Source: Sipunculus nudus
Lineage: Eukaryota > Annelida > Sipuncula > Golfingiida > Sipunculidae
Direction of reading: 5' to 3'
Length of the DNA: 64,000 bases
Assembly (NCBI GenBank): GCA_026874595.1
Contig: CM049317.1
Span: forward strand, 27,589,401-27,653,400
The position numbers were made by a program, and so were the translations under genes. This document shows positions 45,601-58,146 of this stretch, one piece after another; the first letter of the stretch is position 1; every line of letters starts with the position of its first letter. The notes under the pieces are model-generated. The model did not search any database and was not told the origin of the DNA. It saw nothing but the letters and a program-made list of their open reading frames with translations.

Positions 45601-48340
45601 GATTATTCATTTTCTTAATTATTCTGAGAGGGGGGCCATATAAGCCCCACATATAAAGAATGTAGGTCACAGTTACCTCACTTCAGAAGACCTTTGAGAC
45701 TCCTTATCAATCTCACTCTAGATCAAATAAGAAAAATCTAGTTTCAACCGTTTGTGTCTTGTTAAATAACACCCGGACGGAAGATTGATCGCTATAGCTC
45801 GCTCAGATAACTTCCGTCAGCTGAGCCAAAAGCTCCCATCAGTTGCATTGTTTATTAGTTAGTTAATAGCCTGTTTTAAAAATGTTTGCCTCAGATTGAG
45901 ACCATGAGTGCAGGAATAGCGCATATACTGGCTATTTTTTTCCTCCAGATGGCGCCTTTTTGGAAGGATGTATCTTCTGGAAACAGTTCGACAAAAAACA
46001 AACCCCAAGTGACATTGTTTATTAATTAACCATCGCTTTTACTTGATTACTGTATAACGGGAATTAGGGATTCGTATTTAAGCGAGTACAGACATGGCAG
46101 GTCTATGGTGTAAGTAGGCATGTGTCAGTTCATACCGGTACATTCATTTTTTGTCCTGTATTGAAAAAAACTATTGTTTGTTAGAAATGTTATTAAAACA
46201 TAAACTTCATCTCGCATCAAATATGTACAGTGTGTGGCCAACCGAAATAAACATAATAGACTTGTCATTAATAAAAAACTTTGTTGAAAAATGTATTCCA
46301 ACTTTCAACAATTTTGTGAAAATATTTATATAGATTTATAACCATTTTGCCTATATATTGATTAACCAATGTCATAGTCTCTTGACTTAGGGATGTACAC
46401 TTATGTTCCTTATGTTAAATAGCTAGAGTAAACTGGTTATACCCATATATATTAAACTATCGTACATTGTATTTTGGGACACGTGGTCAATTAACAAAAA
46501 AAAAACATAAGCTCCCTGCATGCTATAATATTCTAGGCCAAGTGAACAAAAGTTGTGCTTGCTTGACTGTCTGGATGCTTAAAACCATGCTTTCTGGTAC
46601 TTCAGGGAATATAGGTCAGCGTGGCCTTATTTCAGGTCTCCAGGGAGGTTTGCTTATGAACTCCATGACCTGCCAACCAGGATAGGGAAGAACTATCCTA
46701 AGTGTCCATGGGGCACATAGTCAATTAACGGAAAACCCCATAATACACATCCTTATGTTTATTGTTCGGTGTGTTGTCACAGAAACATGGCAAACGTTTT
46801 TGTATCGAACATATTTTATTTTTAAGATGATAGAATGCATGAATGAATAGTTTGTCTAACGAAATTCACCAAAAAACATATTCACACATCGCAATGCAAA
46901 ACATATATCCGGTTCAAACGGTTAAATATTTTGTTTCCAAGTGCAAACGCTTGTATCCTATATTATACAATGTAATGCTCGAACACTAATGTACAATATT
47001 AAAATGGTTTGATCTAACGGGAAGCAGGGTATGGTATAAAAGTGTAATCTAGCATTACACCGGATTAATTTCTATATGCTTTGATAGTTTTCGTTATCAG
47101 GTTGTCTTCAGTGTCAAATATATAAATGGTAATTTCTATGACAGAAACAATTTCAATTTAATACACAAATATGCAGCGAAAATGTGATAAGAGCAATTAC
47201 TCAAGTCGATCAAATGGAATTTTCTCAAAGAAAGGTGACATTATATATATTTTCTACAAGGACTTTTGAAACTGACTTGTAGTGGCTACCAACGCTGGTA
47301 TCAAATTATCTCTACAGCTAGGCTTTCCACAAGCAATTGTTCCATACGAAAATGTCATGATATTTTAAAAATTATTGTAAAATAGCTATTCCTTGATAGG
47401 CCAACGGGCCATACGTAGAAGTTTCAATTATACTTCTATTATCAATCATAACAAACGTTAGGGGAAACGAATTCACTTTGACAACAATTAAGGCATCTCT
47501 GTGTTGCTCAACTGATGCTTAGTCAGATCATACAAAACCGTGGCCAGGTCCTGCTCCTAGAAAAACAAAGCTGGCTTCGTAAAGACCAGGGGACAGTTAA
47601 CATGATCTTTACACCATGCCGACTGCGAGGGAATTACCAAGACCAATAAAGCTCTGTTTTAGGCAACTTTCTGTAGTAAGCTATTTTCAACACTATTATC
47701 TGATACAATCACATTTCGTGTGAGATGGCGGACCGTTCTTTAAATAATAAACGCCTCGTGTCCTTATTCTTTAGAAATGACAACATGATGATATTCTTTG
47801 TGTGCATAAATTATTCTATCGTAACAAGATAACTGAATGCGATATAAACAAATCCCTTTCAAATTTATTTATCAACTGCTGGTGGTAGGAAACTAGCCGA
47901 ACTTGCGCATACACATATCGAGACTCCAATTTGTTTTATGCTATCATAACTATCATAACCATAGCGTTTAATACTACCCTTTATTATCCGAAGTGAAACT
48001 TTCTGAATGTTATTTCAACTGTACTTTCGTAAACTATCATCTACCTATGCCGAAATCTTACATACCATAGCCTTTACAGTTATTATGGCTTTATACTATT
48101 CACAGGAACATGTATAAGTCATTATGGGTATTTCATCTCCACTGTTATCACAACGGGTCAATGGTATATGTGAGTAGTTATACCAACTATTGCTCATTCC
48201 TGTATCAAAATGATGATCTCCTGTTTAATAATTATTATAACAAACATTTTGTTTTCCCATTACGCATTGAGTAGGATATGAAACAGTACATAAGCTGTGT
48301 CTTTTAAGTATACTTGATATTTTACAAATAAGTAAAAACT
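45600..48340. other. No gene recognised
   Basis: AT-rich. Two related short segments (GTGGTCAATTAAC near 46483 and ATAGTCAATTAACGG near 46718) flank a piece of about 230 bp. Nothing else was identified. Confidence 0.45.
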
Positions 48341-49330
48341 TTGTTTGAGGAACCGGGTTAGTTTTGTTTATAGATCTTTTTAGAAATGATTGCACTGATT
48401 TAGAATTTTTAACAGAAAGGAAGGCGTCCAGTTAACATGTCAAATGGTATAATATGATCCCAATGGTTCAGATTAAATTTGTTTTATTTGTAGATTTATT
48501 TTATTTAACATACTGCAGGAATTTGTGAAGCTGGGACGAAGGAAAGTCTAACTACCGACCGGAGGAGATTAAAGAGAGAACGGAATTGTTTTGACTGCCT
48601 TATGTTCAACTGGAAACTTGTTGAAACTTGTCTCCCCGCCACTGGCGTATATGTGTTGATTTCGGCAACTGAAACATTGTACCTTGTATGAAATGTTGCT
48701 AAGGGTTATTGCAAGCTGGGCAATGTTTGGTAATTTCCGTGTGCTACTTGTGCTTTGAATTATAGAATGCTAATGTTTAACGATAATTAGTGCGTGTGAA
48801 CCGCTGGTTTAGTTTTATGTATGTAATTACGGAGATATTTGTGTTGATACATATGCAGTTCTCTTGATCCATTATTGGCTCAATTGACAGATGCGTGGTG
48901 AGATTATGGCTTTTGCCATTACTTATGCTTGAGTTTTCAGCAATATGTGCACGGCCGAGACTACATATATGAACCATTTTTAATTCAGTCATTAATTTGG
49001 CCAACCTGCCGTCATATACGGAGGAACGCCTGTATTAGATTAATTCTGCCAATTCAGACATACGCTAGAGGGAAGAGTATATGTAATAATTTCATGCCCG
49101 TCAGTTATCGCGTTTTTAAATATCCCCTCAGCTCTAGGTACGAATGAAAATTTTATAGATATGGACTCAACAGCGAGGGCTAAAATATACTCAAGGTTTC
49201 CGACACGTATTTATAAAAGACTTTTTTCTCTTAAATGTTATATGGATCACGGCACCACTGAACTAGACTACACTTTTACCAAAGAAAAAGAGGAATAACA
49301 ATTTAGATATTATCTCTTGGTATTATCTCA
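48340..49330. repeat. Dispersed repeat of about 1 kb, copy 1
   Basis: Ordered matches to 58850-59770 in the same orientation: a TTTATTTTATTTAACA segment, AACTGGAAAC then TTGTCTC, GTATATGTGTTGA / GTATTTGTGTTGA, GCACGGCCGAGACTA / GCACGGTCGAGACTA, ATATCCCCT, and ATTATCTCTTGGTAT / ATTATCTCTCGGTAT. No protein-coding signal is shared. Confidence 0.7.
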
Positions 49331-49378
49331 ATAAAGATGGTTCCTGTGAGCTTCTCCTTTAATTTTGTGAACTTAATG

Positions 49379-50030
49379 TCAACTGCCTTCGGCCCCTATC
49401 GGCAGGTGAGCTATATTTTCCAAATGGAAGGTTTTATAATGAAAATTTGTCTGATATTGTAAAAACAATCTTATTGAAAGAGGTGGATCTTTATGAACTT
49501 GACCTATAACCTCATGGCCCAGAGTTCTTGCTATAGATTTTGGCCATATACAAGTCCGGTTTGAAATCCGTATGTCATTCCTGATTAGAGTTACCATCAG
49601 AAAACGTATATGTACATAGATGGCCCCTGTAAACTTGACTTTTGACCGTGTGACCCATAAATCAACTTCTTTCCCTATTAGCAGGTGAGCCACATTTGGA
49701 AGATAGAAGGTTTTGGATGAATGGTTCGGCTTAAAATGCATCCACAATACGTTTTGAAGAAGTGGGTCCTGCGACCTTGAACTTGACAAAATATGTAAAG
49801 GGTTCTGCTTTTGAATTTTGCCATATAAAAGTAAAGTATGAAATCCATATGTATATTCAAACAGGGGGATATCGTCCGGAAACACAATTTAGGACGGACG
49901 TACTGGCGGACAAGGTGTTTCCTGTACAGCATCCGCTTATCCAAGCAGGCTCTAAACTAGATCAACAAACGTGTAAGGTGTCAGGACAATACATGAAATA
50001 CAGATGAGAGACTGAAACCTTATTGTACAA
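49379..50030. repeat. Dispersed repeat fragment (family of 62930-63840)
   Basis: Contains segments with GGACCTTGAACTTGAC-type phrases, GGCCATATAAAAG, TCCGGAAACACA and a closing ACATGAAATACAGATGAGA unit, parallel to 63130-63400. Confidence 0.6.
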
Positions 50031-50086
50031 AATATATAAAATTATAAAATTTATATATATATATATATAGATTAAGGTAAGTGATA

Positions 50087-50141
50087 GACCTGAGTCACTA
50101 CCGCCGGTTTCGCCTCATCGGCTCATCAGATAACTGAGGTT
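50087..50141 (-). ncRNA. Hammerhead ribozyme, apparently intact
   Basis: On the minus strand: CTGATGAG, stem II GCC-GATGA-GGC, then CGAAAC. Stem III is ACC-GGC-GGT, followed by A to complete the cleavage triplet GTA. Stem I pairs TCAGTTAT upstream with GTGACT downstream (including two G-U pairs), continuing past one mismatch with CCT/AGG-type pairs. All core bases are present. A TA tract (50052-50069) lies just downstream, the same arrangement as the Penelope-associated motif at 2078-2144. No polymerase fragment was recognised beside it. Confidence 0.78.
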
Positions 50142-50149
50142 CACCTTCT

Positions 50150-51772
50150 ATGGTTTCGGTTTTATCGCTTCTTTTTCGCACGGTTGGTTTTCAATGGCGA
50201 CAAGTTACCTTAATATACCATGCTCTGTTACTTAACATGGAGCTTTGTGTGACCTCGGAGGAAAGACGGCATTGTCGAAGATCATTTATATATATACTTC
50301 AAAGTTGCAGCAACACCACAATAATAATAAGAAGAAGAATGATATGAGATAATTAAATAATTTGGTCACAAAACAACGCAATATGATAAATGATAAGGAT
50401 AATATTAATATACCATTGATAATCATGAGACATGTAATGGAAAAAATTAAAGGCATACAGTAATAATGCCAGTTTCAAATAAGAATAAGAATATCAAACA
50501 TTATAACACCAGTGTGGTGAATGTTTTATATCTTCTTTTTGAATATATGAATAGGGATAAGTTACCTTGATTTGGCCATTCTCTAGTATATGAAAAATTT
50601 ATGGGTGATTTATGGAAAGAGCAGGTACATCCTAGCCCTCCTGGCATTTTATTTAAGCTGAATTAAATAATTTTAGCAATAATAATCACATTTTATTGGT
50701 TGTTTGTCTTTCAGGTAATCTCGCCTATCCTTTAAGAACCAGCATATCGTAACCGTTTAACCGCAACATTTTTAAACTCTTATTCATGGAAAAATCATCA
50801 GGGTAACATGAGAGTTTGTGCTACAGAGCAAAATATGGTTGGCACCACTTGTCTAGTGTCTTTTTTTATTTTATTTTAGCATCATTTCAATGTCCATCAG
50901 CATGTATCAATTGGATATAATTTCATTACAGAATCTGAGGAAGACTGTTTACAACAAATGACTTAGTATCACAAGAAAGTAAGTGAAAGTGAAAGGTGTC
51001 TTACATTTCTCTCCACAACTTTCCAACCACTCACTCATTAGTAAATTATATATGTTTCAAATAAGGCAATATATATGATTGATTGTGGCAGGCATCTAAT
51101 CCTTAGTATCTATTAGTATACCTATTACCGTATTCCTTGGCCATCTTTCCTGTGCTATGACAATTACGTTCGATAACTTAATGCACCAATTTGGTACATC
51201 TTCTTCGGGTCATACTTTGAATCTTTCAGTATTATGTGATAGTCTTTGTGATTTAATGTTCATTCCATGCTACTTTATTATGATTGCCTGAAAATTATAG
51301 GTGATGTTGCGGTCATCGTAGAATCCCTATTACCATATTACTTTGTTTTCCCATGATAAAAAGTATAGTATATCAGTTTGCAACTGCGGTTATCAATGAC
51401 TACTCTTCTTATCATATGTATAATGGTAATGTAAACTATACAAAAAGGTAAGACTCCCAGGGTGGAAAGATGGGGCAGGCCTAGTGAGCGACCTATAACC
51501 CTTGAGATATGTTCGAACACTTCTCTGTCTCAGCATGGATGAAAATGGGAATTTGATACGCGTTAACCCTTCGAGGTGCTTGGGTACATCAGGTTGAATT
51601 ATATGTTTGTATACGTCTTAACTGAAACGTTATAAGTTGCATTATGATTTATTGGCCATTGCAGCTCGTTAGTATGTTGCCCATTAAACAGATTGATTTA
51701 TATGCTGTCATTTCTCGGTAAACCCGTGTTTATATATCATATAACAAGGCTTACATCTTTTAACCTTCTAAT

Positions 51773-51823
<51 letters not shown>

Positions 51824-52122
51824 CTTAATGTGTATTCTTTTCACACTGGTAGAATCGGGCAACATATTACATATGATCCAAGGTAACGTACAGCATCAAT
51901 GTCGCCCAAAGTATAAATTTCTTAATTAACGTGTCATCGTCACTTTATCAACATGAATAATGGTGTGTTATCCGTTCTACTGCGTATATTTGGAAAGACA
52001 TTATAAATTAAGTTTATCCGTTCTACTGCGTTTATTTGTATAAACAGCATACGTAACATTATACATTAATTATAGACAAGTAAGGTACACAGTAAAACAT
52101 TTATTTTGCTGATATGTGCCCT

Positions 52123-52196
<74 letters not shown>

Positions 52197-53100
52197 AGTT
52201 GGTTTCTGTCATTCATTCTTCTCGTTCACAGAAATAGTCCCAAATCAGAGATTTCCCTTGGAAATATATTAACGAGCCTTGAAGTGTGATAAATAACTCT
52301 ACAAATATACATTCAGGAAAGTGTGTGTAAATAAGGAAAAAAAATAAATCACCTACATGGGATTAAACCTGAGTAAATCTTGTAAATTACCTGTCAGTTG
52401 ACTTGGTCCTGAAACGTTTATTTCCTTAAAAGATTAATGCAGAGCCACGGGGAGTAATGACAATATGTAGAAGTGTGCACTCTGTTTCTGTTTACTTTAC
52501 CAATGATGAGTTAGTATGCAATGAGACTGTATACCTAGTCCATTTCGTATTTTCCTCCATTTAAGGTCCAACAATAGTGAAAAAGTACACACCGCCACAA
52601 TGTGTGCACATAAACAGCGTTTGCGATGGGTGCCGGATCAGTGCTACCATGGTTTCCTGCACGCAGCACCGGTCCTACACAGGTCCAAGTGGACCTGCTG
52701 GATATTGATAGTTTTCAAATTTTTAACAATTCTGGAACATCTAAACATTTAAATAGAAATTCTCACATGATCCAGTGAAATCGCACATATAAGCTGATTT
52801 CTTTTGTTAATTTTAAGGACTTGTGGATGTTGGGTGTATGGCCCTACACACAGCAAATCCAAAACGCACCATCCAATCTGTTTACTTAAACTTTCTCCCC
52901 ATATCAGGGCGCATTAGATGATTTAAGCATTAAGCACAGGAAAAGTATGTGTAAAGAATTCTATATAAGTATAAATTGTTTCCCGCTGACATTATGTTAA
53001 TGAGTGATAAGTTTGCAGTTTCTTTATTGTAGCATGAACATTATTAAATTTATAATTTCCAAATGATAGGATTATAAGATACACCTATATAAAGAAGTTA
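50150..53100. other. No gene recognised; TA tracts
   Basis: AT-rich with long TA tracts at 51777-51820 and 52127-52190. 52880-52990 has a faint match to the 33290-33400 block of the inverted-repeat family (CAGGGCGCA, GAGCATTAA or AAGCATTAA). Nothing else was identified. Confidence 0.45.
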
Positions 53101-53114
53101 ATAAGCCTGGACAT

Positions 53115-53116
<2 letters not shown>

Positions 53117-53165
<49 letters not shown>
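53117..53165. repeat. (TA)n microsatellite
   Basis: An uninterrupted TA tract, next to the hammerhead-like motif at 53198-53246. Confidence 0.95.
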
Positions 53166-53168
<3 letters not shown>

Positions 53169-53197
53169 GAGAGTGGGGAGGGAATATATAACAAAAA

Positions 53198-53246
53198 CTG
53201 ACAGTTTCCATTAACACGTGTTTTAATGAAAGCCCAATCGTCAGGT
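53198..53246 (-). ncRNA. Degenerate hammerhead-like motif
   Basis: On the minus strand: CTGACGA, then a segment with an internal stem (CATTAA / TTAATG), then GAAAC and TGTCAG. The core differs from the consensus (CTGACGA for CTGATGA) and the stem II geometry is poor. Listed because it also lies directly upstream of a TA tract in the same orientation as the two better motifs. Confidence 0.35.
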
Positions 53247-53249
53247 GTG

Positions 53250-54800
53250 AAATATTGACGGATTGTTAATGTCATTATATTTTAAAGTGCTCAAGCACTC
53301 CAGAAGATAATGAACACCTCGTATTTAATCAGCTGGCCTCAACCGCAATCCTCGGAGAAAGATCCAGAGCGTAAGTTGTAGGAAGACATTGCCTTGAAGA
53401 AAAATTCCAAATCATAAAGTTCCCCAGGTCACAAATACTTAACAAAAGATTGGAGCTTTTTTTTAAATGCATTCATAATGCATCCCTAATCATACATTTC
53501 CACCTGATCATGGTCACTTGACATGCGTTTTACACCAAACAAGACGTCACTGACCTATTCATTCGCTGTTGTATACATAACACTTAATGAAAGGGTGATA
53601 TAAACATCGGTGGACTATATAGAAATTTATTCTGTAAAATGTTAAAGCAAATACTGATTTCTGAGAAGTAAGCTTTTATCTTTTGCTTTTAAGGTGGGCG
53701 TTACCCAGAATTGCTTTTGTGAGAACGTTGGAACACAGCGTACATAAAATAACTGCAAACATTCTGCGGTTAAAGAAAAACATTATATGCCATTAAACAT
53801 TCACTAGCTGGTTCCCCGTCAGTCAACAAGCTAACACTTATGGACATTATTTGAATATTTGTAGTGCCCTTTATATATATAGTTCGTTTGAAACGCAAAA
53901 AATACTCTTCACAAGATGGGCGTGGTTCACTTGGGTAAAAATTAAGCAGCATATTTGTTTAGCATTTTAATATATAAATACGCATTTCCCTTGTTGGGCT
54001 TATAAGATAAGATCTCTGTCAACTTCAGCTCTACCTGATGTAGCTATCTGGGCCGGTAAGTAGATTTGTTTATGTTATATGATTGGTCCATAACACCGTT
54101 TCTACATCATTAGCCATATGTTTGCTGATGAAGTCATAACTTCATAGTGTAGAGGTCTTAAACTGTTTCATCAAATCAAATTATTTCACATTGTATTTGT
54201 TTCGTCTCATACTTTTTTCTGGAATCTATGATCGCCCATCCTGGCGGGCTATTTTTAACATGAAGTTCGATAGCTTAAGGGTATCTGCTAAATTAAACAG
54301 CTCATGAAAACATGTTAAGATGAGACGATCTTAATCTATTTTAAAGTCACATTTCGCCAATGAATGATTATGACGATTTCAATAACTATAAAAGGAAGCA
54401 TATTTATCAAATGTACTAGGAGAAGAGATTTTGTTAACTAATTGTGCCCTCTAAATTGATTCATTAATATTTCATTTGATTAATATAACTAGATCATTAT
54501 TAATACATTTTTTCATGATAAATATTATATATTTAGACGCACCAAATATTCATTTATAACGAGAAGCAAGTCTGTCTATCACTGTCACTATTTGTTATAT
54601 CTATTAATAGTTATTCAAGGATACATCTTTAATCCCGATTCAAATATAAGTGAAAATCGACTCTCAATACTTTTCGATCATATAGAACGTGGCAGCTGTT
54701 TCTCATGAATTAAAGCAAAGATTCATGCGGAAATTTTCTCTCGTGAAAATAATCTAATCGTCTGCGGTTTATGTCGTTTTATTTCGATTTATTCTGAGTT
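53250..54800. other. Upstream region of the coiled-coil gene
   Basis: No exon with protein character. A possible 5' untranslated exon ends at AAGTGCAG/GTAATT (54809/54810), which would splice to the acceptor at 55045. No core promoter motif is clear. Confidence 0.4.
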
Positions 54801-54947
54801 AAAGTGCAGGTAATTAAAATGCTGATATCAAAGTAAGAAAACAGAATAGGTGGTTGAATACTTTGAACACCATGTTTCGACTTTTAACAATTACCACTAT
54901 CTAATATTTCAGGTAGAAGAGCATGTATTAAATAAATATCAGTCAAT

Positions 54948-54980
<33 letters not shown>

Positions 54981-55056
54981 TTGTGTGTATGTGTGTGTGT
55001 GTATCTGGCCGTTTATCTTATATATAGTCTCCCCGTTTTTTTTAGACTGGAAAGCA

Positions 55057-56013
55057 ATGGCTGGTACGACTAGACCGGATGAAAGATGCATTTATGAACT
55101 TAAAGTGGAAAACGAAAAACTCAGGCTTCGAATAATGCGGCTGGAAAAAGATGTTGAAGAACGTAATCGTATTCTTAGAAAAACACAATCGGAACTTGAA
55201 ATGTTGCATGAGGACTGCGACCATTACCTTAATTTGTTGCAGGAGATAAATAGACGCCAGGCCGATGCAAACCAGGAAGCTTTGGTTGAAGGGCCCATGA
55301 CAGAAAATAAAGATGTTGATTCATTAGAGAACGAGTTAGCAGAAATTAAAACTCGCCTTGAGGGGTACATCGCTGACCTCGAAAAAGCGGAAATGAAGGT
55401 AAAGAGTTTAACAGAGAAAGAGAAGGCATATAAAGAAAAACTTGGTATTGAGAAGGAAGAAAGTTCTGAGGCAATTGGGTATAAAATAGATAAACTTAAA
55501 AGTACCAACATGAAACTGTACGTAGAGAAGAAAAAGCTGCTAGATCGGTTGAGACAAATTGAACGAGAAAAGCAAGATACAGAAGCTGACATACATGCAA
55601 TCGGAAGAGAGAAAGATAGGCTTAGGTTCCTAATGAGACAGCAAGAGATGACCATAAAAAGAATGCAACGGGATATTAGAGTGCGACCCATAAGTAAAGG
55701 AAGACCGCCCTCTACACCGAGAAAAAAGAAGCCAGAACCACAACCCCATCTTTTAAGAGCTGGGCTTAGAGATCTCAGGAAGGAACGCCACGTATGCGTG
55801 ATATGTAAGAAAAGTTTTGTACCGGCACACTGTGGAACACCGTGCAGATTTCATCATGGGTTGATGGAAGGTAATCGATGGTCTTGCTGTAGGGAGACCA
55901 GCGACCGCAGTCCAGGCTGTCTTGAAATAAATCATTTGTACATTCAGTTCGATGATGACAAGAGGGCCCATTTAACTGACGGAGACAGAAACATGATGAT
56001 GTATAAGAACTGA
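55057..56013 (+). CDS. Coiled-coil protein with C-terminal CHORD-like Cys/His cluster
   Basis: 318 aa in one uninterrupted exon. A clear acceptor (CCCCGTTTTTTTTAG) ends at 55045 and the first ATG of the exon follows at 55057; the frame is open further upstream only through a TA/TG microsatellite, so that start is not used. Residues about 10-215 are charged and Leu-rich with heptad character (for example ELKVENEKLRLRIMRLEKDV), a long coiled coil. A basic, proline-rich linker follows. Residues 247-293 hold Cys247, Cys250, Cys259, Cys263, His266, His267, Cys277, Cys278, Cys288 and His293, arranged like a CHORD zinc module (C-x-x-C, C-x-x-H-H, W-S-C-C, G-C, H). Likely a scaffold or adaptor; function unknown. 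The intact frame and clustered ligands argue that it is real and under selection. Confidence 0.75.
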   Translation: MAGTTRPDERCIYELKVENEKLRLRIMRLEKDVEERNRILRKTQSELEMLHEDCDHYLNLLQEINRRQADANQEALVEGPMTENKDVDSLENELAEIKTRLEGYIADLEKAEMKVKSLTEKEKAYKEKLGIEKEESSEAIGYKIDKLKSTNMKLYVEKKKLLDRLRQIEREKQDTEADIHAIGREKDRLRFLMRQQEMTIKRMQRDIRVRPISKGRPPSTPRKKKPEPQPHLLRAGLRDLRKERHVCVICKKSFVPAHCGTPCRFHHGLMEGNRWSCCRETSDRSPGCLEINHLYIQFDDDKRAHLTDGDRNMMMYKN

Positions 56014-56092
56014 TAAAAGTCATGATATCAACGAATTTACTTGTTTTAGAGGAAATTCGTTCAATATATAATTATACACGTAAATATATGAT

Positions 56093-56152
<60 letters not shown>

Positions 56153-56243
56153 AACAATGAAATATAGAGTCTGAAGTACATTCTCACATCATTTATATAG
56201 GTGTGCCTTTATGTAATATGTGAACGCATTGAAAAAATGTATC

Positions 56244-56294
<51 letters not shown>

Positions 56295-58096
56295 CATATA
56301 TAGTCATAAAGGATATTATTGATTGCGTGTTGTATTTATAACTGACACTTAAATATGAGTAGATGATTTTAAATTCATTTGTTATATTATCAACCAGTCC
56401 GTACAGTGTTGCTTTTGTACTGGTTTGGGACAGTGTATGGACCCTAGGGCAGCGGAAAGGCAATACTGGAACAAGGTTGCCCATAATATTTCTTAAATGT
56501 CCATGCATGTTATCAATACAGCCGTGAAGAGTTACATTGTTTTCACAAAATACAAGGCAAACACTTCAACAGCTCACATACGCTTTCATTCTCATACACA
56601 TAGTTGTCACTTGCGGTGTCTCATTGAGCACAGTGCGTAACATGCCTTGTGACCTATGCAGATTTCATTCAGAATCGTCCTTGCACAGGTTACCTGCAAG
56701 GTTGACGTTATTCTGTTCATAGGATCGGCGAAGTTCACTGGTGTTAAAGCGTAAGGAACAACTTCATTCATAATTTAAGAATATAAATACGCATATTCAT
56801 CTTTTAGCCTTCAAGGTCACCACAAAAAACCGCAGCGATATGAAAAAGATATGCCGTGTCATACTGCTCTGGCCCGGTCCAAGCAATATGTTAATAACAT
56901 GCGTAGCGGTTTATCATTTTCAATATTTACATTTGTATTTATTTGTTTAATCGTGAATCCAAATTCAGAAGATTTGTGTTTATTATTAGCTTTCGAAGAC
57001 TATGGATTCTTAGTACAGATATACGATTTTAAAATATCTTTGTGTGTGTATGTACAGAAGAAAGAATCTTACAGATTGCTCTGATTTTTTTTGTATGTGG
57101 CAACAAGAGTGTTAGAGCTGTAAGACATATGTCGTTTTTCATGCTATGTGATGCAAGCTTTGGTTTATTTTCTTTTAAGCATATATTTTTGTCAAGTGTG
57201 CCACATTCTTTTATTAATGCGTGATAAATTTAATGATATACAACATCTGCAGCTTGATTTAGTGTGGTATATACGTTTTATAATTTGCTTGTGGTGTATC
57301 GTTTGATTCCTGTGTGAAATAAATGTTATGTAACATATGATGTATTTTAATAAGTTGTTTGTTACTGTGGAATGTGCGGAATATCCGTGTATGTTTAATT
57401 ATAACCCGCGGAAACTGTTTCTGGTTCCCCAGTTTATTGTTATGGGAGATACCTGATGAATGCTTTGTTATCGCGAACAAACCGTGTCCTGCTAGGGTAT
57501 TAATCCACGCTCAATCAACACAGTGGGCTTTGCTCTTAACTACATGCATGGTCGAAAGTAAATCTGTCTTGCACTTGGAGGATCCAGACTTAAAATATGC
57601 TAGAGGAATGATAAAATACGCGGCAGATTTAAAGAATTGCTGATTGAGCAATGCCCATTAATCTACTCCTTTACATTAAGTGATAGCCATTTCATGTTTA
57701 ATACTAAGGATTCATTGATATGCTATAAGTAATTGCAATTGTTACAATATGAATTTCAGATTATTGAATTAAAGTTAAACGCTGCTTTATTCAATTAACT
57801 TCCTTGTTAATAAATCTGTCATACAGGGCATTGTGACAGTTACGCTCTAAACAAAGTATCTGTATTATTATAATGACAAATTTAATACATACTGATGATC
57901 GTGCTCTACCATATATGAATGTCTATAGTAAATGTTCATTGACTTAACCCTTCCATATGGTTTATACCATAGAACTTTTTCTTATTTTTCTTTTTTTTGA
58001 GGTGGGGGGAGGGTTGCATTTTTAGAGTGTCCCACACTCTTCTTATAGAGGTACAGATTGGTGAAAACTGCTCCAAAGAAAGTGTCCTGTAACACA

Positions 58097-58146
<50 letters not shown>

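Noticed and set aside
49379-49885. 168-codon minus-strand open frame
   Set aside because: It lies within the dispersed repeat family of 62930-63840 and contains no recognisable domain. The frame is not kept in the other copies.
55224-55691. 155-codon antisense frame rich in Ser and Phe
   Set aside because: It is a shadow of the coiled-coil coding strand, whose Lys/Glu-rich codons read as Ser/Phe in antisense.
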